DNA of 64,000 nt, taken from Pelomyxa schiedti (lineage: Eukaryota; Evosea; Pelobiontida; Pelomyxidae). Below the pieces are notes generated by a model. It did no database searches, was not told the origin of the DNA, and saw only the letters and a list, made by a program, of their open reading frames with translations. Position numbers and translations under genes: made by a program. Below are positions 58,303 to 64,000 of the stretch, one piece after another (position 1 is the stretch's first letter; each line of letters starts with the position of its first letter). The stretch spans positions 1 through 64,000 of the forward strand of contig JAHLWZ010000839.1 of assembly GCA_020536535.1 (NCBI GenBank), read 5' to 3'.

Positions 58303-61300
58303 ATGACAGGGGCTCGGAGGCAGTTGGCGGTGATGCTGCGTAAAAACATGTGGCTGCAAAGACGGCAGATCGTGGGCACTGTGTGCGAGTGCGCGTGTCC
58401 GGTTTTGGTTGTGTTTCTCGCTGCCTTTTATTTCTTCTGGTTTGCGTGGCTGGCTGAGCTCACTTCAAACACTGGTTCGTTTATTGGGGGGGTTTTTTTT
58501 TTTTTTTTTTTTTTCTCTTCTTTTTTTTGTCCCCCAAAAAAGATGGAGGTTTATTTAACATGGTTTGTAGTGTTGGATTACCCTCTGGAACCAGTTGAGA
58601 AACTGGGGACCTCCACGTCTTACATTAGCTGTTATTCATATGGATGCGTGATGGGGATTGTTCCAGACGATAATGAAACAAGAAGAATAGGGACCTTGGT
58701 CTATGAAAGAATAATGGCAGTATGGGCACCAGTTTAAGATTACATGAACATTGTTGGTGGTTACTCACTCACGATTCCCAGACATCACCTCAGGCATCAA
58801 TGGAGCTGGTCTTTTTCTCCACTGTTGACGAGTTTGAAAAATATAATCAGGACAACAATGGAACAGTTTTTGGAGGTAAGTTCTGTACTTAAGTGCTTGC
58901 AATCTCACTTTCTATAACAGGAATTGTATTCACTGACACCGTGACCTACAACAACTATTCCATCCGGCTTCCATCATCTTTTCTACCTGCAGATACCAGC
59001 ACCACATCAGAGTCTGCTGCCAATCGTATCGTCCCTATTCTTGAAGTTGAATGCTGATTTTTTTTTCATAGCCTTTAATTCAATGTATACATACCTCTCC
59101 AACGCGACCTTGTATGACTCTTCTGGTTTCATGTTGATGCAATCTACACTTGAGCAGACCCTCCTTGAAAAGCAATTCAATACAAGTGGGATGACATTAT
59201 TTTCTCCTAAATCACGGGAGACTGTTTCAGCTGTTGCTTTTTCTCTTTCTGTTATGACCAAATTACTCCCTAGTGACCAGCCCATTGTGGTATGGATACC
59301 AAAATGTCTAATACTGAAGCTAAATAATTTTCAGGATATAATGTCACTCTTGCCAATGATTATCCCTTCATTTTTCTTGATTGCCTTTATCCCTCTTGTA
59401 GTTGTTGCACTTACAAACCTGGTAAATTTGAGCATCTTATTCCCCACAAATTTCTTTACCCTTGAATAACCTTGGGCAGGTTGGAGAAAAATCATCTAAA
59501 GTTCGAGACTATCTGCGAATGATGGGGTTAAAGCTCCATGTGAGTTTGTGCAGTCCACATCTATGACCATTTTTTTGACTTAGGGCAGGTGTACTGGCTA
59601 AGTTGGGCAATTACTCTTATTATTCCTCTATTACTTTCAGCGTTTGTTATGGTAATTCTTGGAATTGTATCAGGAATGTTTAAATACAGGTTAGGAAAAA
59701 GTTGGTTTTGGGAAATTAAGTAAATTCTAGTTCATGGCTCCTTGTCTTGTTATTATTTCTGGAGTTTGCTTGTAGTATTATGACATTCTGCTTCATGGCA
59801 CAAGCTTTTTTGAATAACAGATCGTATTGTCTGATTTCCCACTGCCCATTTCATTTTCTTGCAGAGTTGCCATTGTGGTGGGAGTTGTTTGGATTTACTT
59901 GATTGGTGGCCTGATGGCGTACATCCCCGTCAACCGGGGACTATATGCAATTCTCAGCTTAATCGCACCTGTTGATTTTTATCTTGGTACGATATTGTTC
60001 TTTCCGATTTGGTTAACTAAGTGGTTTGTAGGACTTTATCAAATAGTCCTTGTGTGTAGCTATTTTTTCAATTAGTTTCATTTCCTTACATTCACAAAAA
60101 GTGTGAAGTAGAGAAAACTGGGTAAGGCGCCGAAATCTACAAATTATCTGACTCTCTCAAAGAATGACCTTTTCTGTTGCCCAGACAGCACCCCCCGATG
60201 GTTTATCCGTTTCTGTCCTACTAGCCATGATTTTTGTTGATACCCTTCTATATATGGTCTCTCCTTCATAGAGTGTACAGCCTTACTAACTATTATCACC
60301 AGGCTATCGCCTGGTATCTCAACGAAGTCAACCCTGGAGAGTATGGGGTACCAAAGCCCTATTACTTTCCATTTATGAAGTCGTACTGGTTTCCAACTAA
60401 GCGCAGGCCGGTACTCTTGGGTACAACTAGTGCACCCTCAAAGTTTGGTTAAAGGTACATAGACGCCGAAGTTGAAGAATTGCAGCAACCTCATTATGAA
60501 GATGCTACTGCTTTTGAAACATGTTCTACGCATATTAACATTCACCAGGTAAAAAGGGGGAGTAGAAACATGCTCAACAATTTTGTTAGGGTGTGCATTT
60601 GCAATTCTTGACCAAGACATTCCCCGGCATGGCATCAGCAGATCCTGTCCACGCCGTTGACGGGATCACTGCCTCTTTACATCCAGGTCTGTTAGGCAGT
60701 ATCTCCTTTCTCTCCCACATGAATTAAGGGCAAATTTTCTGCTTGTTGGGGCATAACGGTGCCGGAAAAACCACAACTATATCAATGTTAACAGGCCTTT
60801 TACCACCCACTTCTGGAGTTCGTTCCCTTCACTCACTTTTTATTTAGTTATTAAATTTTAACTTTGTACAACTCTCAGGATGCAATTATAGAGGGTTTAA
60901 GTATCCGTTCTTCCATGGATCTGATTAGAGAGCGAATTGGGGTCTGCCCTCAGGTTCATTTAAATAAGAAAAATCGAAAGATTGCTCATAAGTATGTTAA
61001 GCATGACTTACTTTATGAGACTCTCACTGCCCGCGAACATCTCATTTTATTTGGTTCTCTAAAAGGCATACCATCATCACAGATAAACACTGCAGTAATT
61101 CTCAACAAAGTATCAATCTGTCTTTAACTGGCAACTTTCAGGTCACTGAAATGCTGGAAGCTGTTGATCTACAGACCTCCCCCAAGCAAGTTGTGAAAAC
61201 TTTCAGTGGAGGAATGAAACGCAAGCTATCGCTTGCAATTGCACTTATTGGAGACCCGAAAGGTTTAACTTGATCTCGATTTAGGAATTTTCCTTATTTG

Positions 61301-64000
61301 TACACACCGAGATTAAAACAATACAGTTGTGTTCCTTGATGAACCCAGCAGGTTATGAGTCTTTGTTTCATCAAGTAAGTTAACATATTCAAGTGGTGTA
61401 GACACACTTTCAAGGAGTAAAATATGGAAGCTTCTGAAGACCACAAAAGAAAATAAAACTGTTGTTCTCACCACTCATAGCATGGAAGGTGAATTTACTT
61501 TACCTGTTTCACAATATGCTCAAAACAAACAACCACAGAGGCTGACTTTTTAAGCGATCAGATCTTCATAATGGCAAACGGAAAGGTGAGTTCCCAAACC
61601 AAATTAGAGAAATTTTTCCCCTTAAAAACCCAACAACAGCTTCGATGTGGAGGGACTCCTCAATTCCTCAAACAAAGGTAGTTACACCAACAAGACACTT
61701 GACTACATTACCACTAAACACTAGATACGGAATTGGATATTATCTTCACATCAACAAAACCTCCTCATGCGTAACAGCTGATGTAATGTCTTTTCTATCC
61801 AAAATCATTTCTGAACCAAAGCTGTGCAATGAATCACATAGTAATTTGGATATTCTCCTTCCACGCGCAGAAACTCACCACTTCAGCTCTCTTTTTGAAG
61901 TATAGATCTCTTTCTATACTTAAAATTGACTGGGTACCAGCAATTAGAAGCACTAAAGGATGGACTACAAATAGAAAGCTATGGGCTATCAAACACTTCT
62001 CTAGAAGATGTGTTTCTTCGCATAACTAGCACAGCCACAGCACCAGAAATCTCTGGTGAATCCCCTGGTATCCAACCCAAACTGGGTGTTCAAACACCAG
62101 ACGAGCCAGAGGAAGAAGCTCCATTGATGAATGAAGAGGCATCTCCTTTTCTTTTGCATTCCACTGTGCCTTACGCATTCTTCTCCTTATAGCATATTGA
62201 TGTTGCAGCAACTATGTTTGACCAATTATATGCTTTATGTAAGCAAAGGTTTCTGTTAAATTGGGCAAGTATTCGGGAATATAACCTTCGAAAATGGCTG
62301 ACCGCAACCTTTTTCATGTAGCGTAATTGGAAACAACTTATATTTGCTATCATTGCTCCAGCCATCATTGTTTTGATTATTCTTATCCCACTTGAGGTTA
62401 CTTTTATCTGCCCTTGTTTTTGTTATAAAAAAAACAAACAAAAAAAAAAAAAGCTCACTGCATACGCTATGCCTCAAGCTAAAGTGGAAAATCAAGAAGT
62501 TTCCCTTTCTGATTTTGCTCCATTAGAAATTCCTTATCTTGTATATCCAGGTTTGGAAGAGTTATTTCTTACACCCAGATCTAAAATATGATTTCAGGAT
62601 GTAATCCACTAGATGTCTCGCATTTCATAAATGTTTCAAGCGCGGTTGGCTTTGATGTAAACTTCACCCAGATGACAGATTTGGGTACACTGGAAAACTA
62701 TACAATGGACAAACAGGGCTTTATCCTTGCGTTGCTATTCAATAGCTTCAGTATTCAAAATTTAGTTTTCAATGTCACTGTATTTTTTCCCCTCTAAACA
62801 ATCCCAACATTACTTATGTTTACCTTAAGCTGATGTATAATCAAAGTGAACCAAACTCCCCGGTAGCTTCACTCAATTTCTTATCCAACTCTCTGGCTTC
62901 ATCTCTCGATTTAAATTATTACGTGACTGCAAATAGCTATCCTCTCCCTAGTGCTACTTATGGTATTCCAGAGAATTTCCTTGCGTTTCTCCCAAACTTC
63001 CTTCCAGAGTCGACTGCAGCAATCTCCTCTTATGTTTATTTCATGTTTTTGCTCGGGTTGATGGTAGTAAGTGCCTTGGGGGCAAAACACCTTGTTTTCC
63101 AGAGAGAAACTATGCTACGCTCACAGATGTATTTGTCTGGCCTACGGTTACCACCCTATTTCTCTTTTTTTCTCTTACCATTCTAGAATCTCTGTCTATA
63201 TCATGACAAACTGGTTGGCTGACATTCTCATTTTACTTCCTGGTGTAGTCCTTGTGTGGGCTACTTTTTGGGCCTTCCAAGTATCCTTCTTTTTCTGTTC
63301 TCATACCTTACGCGTTTCAGGTCCCTGGATTGACGGGAATTTTATTTATTCCCTTCATGCTGTTGTGCATTCTATTTATCATTTCCCTGGTGATAATGAA
63401 CCACGCCATTTCTAATTTATTCTCTAAATCAGAGTTTTGCCTAAGTAAGAGTTCCGTACAAATTCTGGTTCTAATGTTAGCCATGTAGAATGGATTGTAA
63501 TAATCAATTTCTGCATCACACTCATACCAATTGCTGTTATGTGTGCCTCACTCTCCCTAGTATTTTTCTTATGAGCTTCTTTTTTGCAACAGATCTTTAC
63601 TTCTCATTTTTAATCAAACTGGGCAACTAGGGGAGGTTATTACTGAAGTTTCTCCTTATATTGCCAACTGCCTTCCTTCCTCTGCATTCGTTTCTGGAAT
63701 GAGGTCCTATAAAGATTGTATGCCCCAACTGTCTTATATCCAGCAGTTATCTTGCGGCTTTGACAAATTCTGTCAAGAAGCCCACAATCTCGGATGCTTT
63801 CACTTGGGACAGCAAATTTCCACTGAGCTTACTGGCCATATCCCTTGAAACATTAATACTTGCCACTATTTTGGTTTTATTCGAGTATTTGTCACAAAGG
63901 GTAAATATGTCAAAGAAACCATTCACGTATGCTCTTAAGATTTGCTTATTAGTTTGTTTCACATATCTAATAGCCGTCTTCTCCACGAGAACCCACTTGA
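58303..64000 (+). CDS. ABCA-family ABC transporter, truncated by window end
   Basis: ABCA proteins are full transporters (two TM domains, two nucleotide-binding domains) that usually move lipids. The start is [17 protein letters not shown], the typical ABCA N-terminus, followed by a TM segment and a large luminal loop. A TM cluster lies at about 59340-60080 ([20 protein letters not shown]). NBD1 at about 60600-61720 has Walker [12 protein letters not shown]-loop VCPQ, signature [10 protein letters not shown], Walker [13 protein letters not shown] split by an intron, and H-loop [16 protein letters not shown]. The second half starts with a TM segment near 62340 ([15 protein letters not shown]), another extracellular loop and more TM segments up to the window end. 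NBD2 must lie beyond 64000. All NBD1 catalytic motifs are intact. Introns are short and frequent, and some contain T or A runs. Confidence 0.9.
58495..58528. repeat. Poly-T tract in ABCA intron 1
   Basis: A run of T, followed by a T-rich stretch, lies directly after the first exon and a run of G, within the first intron. Similar T runs occur near 16739-16756, 32448-32471, 39942-39955, 41719-41732, 45112-45122 and 51563-51578, mostly in introns or spacers. Confidence 0.6.

Noticed and set aside
1-64000. tRNA or rRNA genes, CRISPR arrays, prokaryotic operons, transposons
   Set aside because: GTTCGA-like strings occur only inside coding exons without cloverleaf partners. There are no spaced direct repeats and no transposase or reverse transcriptase motifs. 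All genes are intron-bearing eukaryotic types except one.

Overview
This window is nuclear DNA from a eukaryote with a compact, intron-rich genome. Genes are split by many short GT-AG introns, often 40-80 nt, and sit only about 80-500 nt apart. The gene content points to an amoeboid protist: a Diaphanous-type formin, a triple-CH-domain RhoGEF like Dictyostelium Trix, a multi-TM Tmc-like/PAS/class III cyclase, an ABCA transporter and an LRR-Ras protein. Amoebozoa is my best guess. A Pelomyxa/Mastigamoeba-like archamoeba is possible, but that rests on general resemblance and not on a search.

Layout. Genes on the minus strand in the first 10 kb: an F-box/ankyrin-like relic (408-930), a two-SH3 coiled-coil protein (1116-5619), an LRR-Ras fusion (5831-7982) and an unrecognised single-exon protein (8122-9618). 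Next come alternating divergent and convergent neighbours: formin (+, 9993-15998), CCHC zinc-knuckle protein (-, 16130-17073), Tmc/PAS/adenylyl cyclase (+, 17559-24068), giant repeat-bearing membrane protein (-, 24170-31930), CPSF160 (+, 32284-37865), Arf-like GTPase (-, 38099-39034) with a short F-box protein (-, 39050-39430), double ERI1-like exonuclease with RRM (+, 39631-41676), ART-like/double IPT-TIG protein (-, 41785-45491), aldo-keto reductase (+, 45594-46979), cysteinyl-tRNA synthetase (-, 47062-50150), Trix-like RhoGEF (-, 50393-56327), secreted GH16 glucanase (-, 56556-57980) and an ABCA transporter (+, 58303 to beyond the window end).

Themes. Three proteins are built for actin and Rho signalling (SH3 coiled-coil protein, formin, Trix-like GEF). 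Two are RNA-processing factors (CPSF160, exonuclease/RRM). Three are large polytopic membrane proteins (cyclase, repeat receptor, ABCA). The most unusual architectures are the double exonuclease/RRM protein with a degenerate first domain, the ART-like/TIG protein, and the LRR-Ras protein whose G4 motif lacks the usual asparagine. Exon joins were made by eye from reading frame, splice dinucleotides and family conservation, so gene spans are firmer than individual internal exons. I saw no tRNA, rRNA, transposon or CRISPR array.
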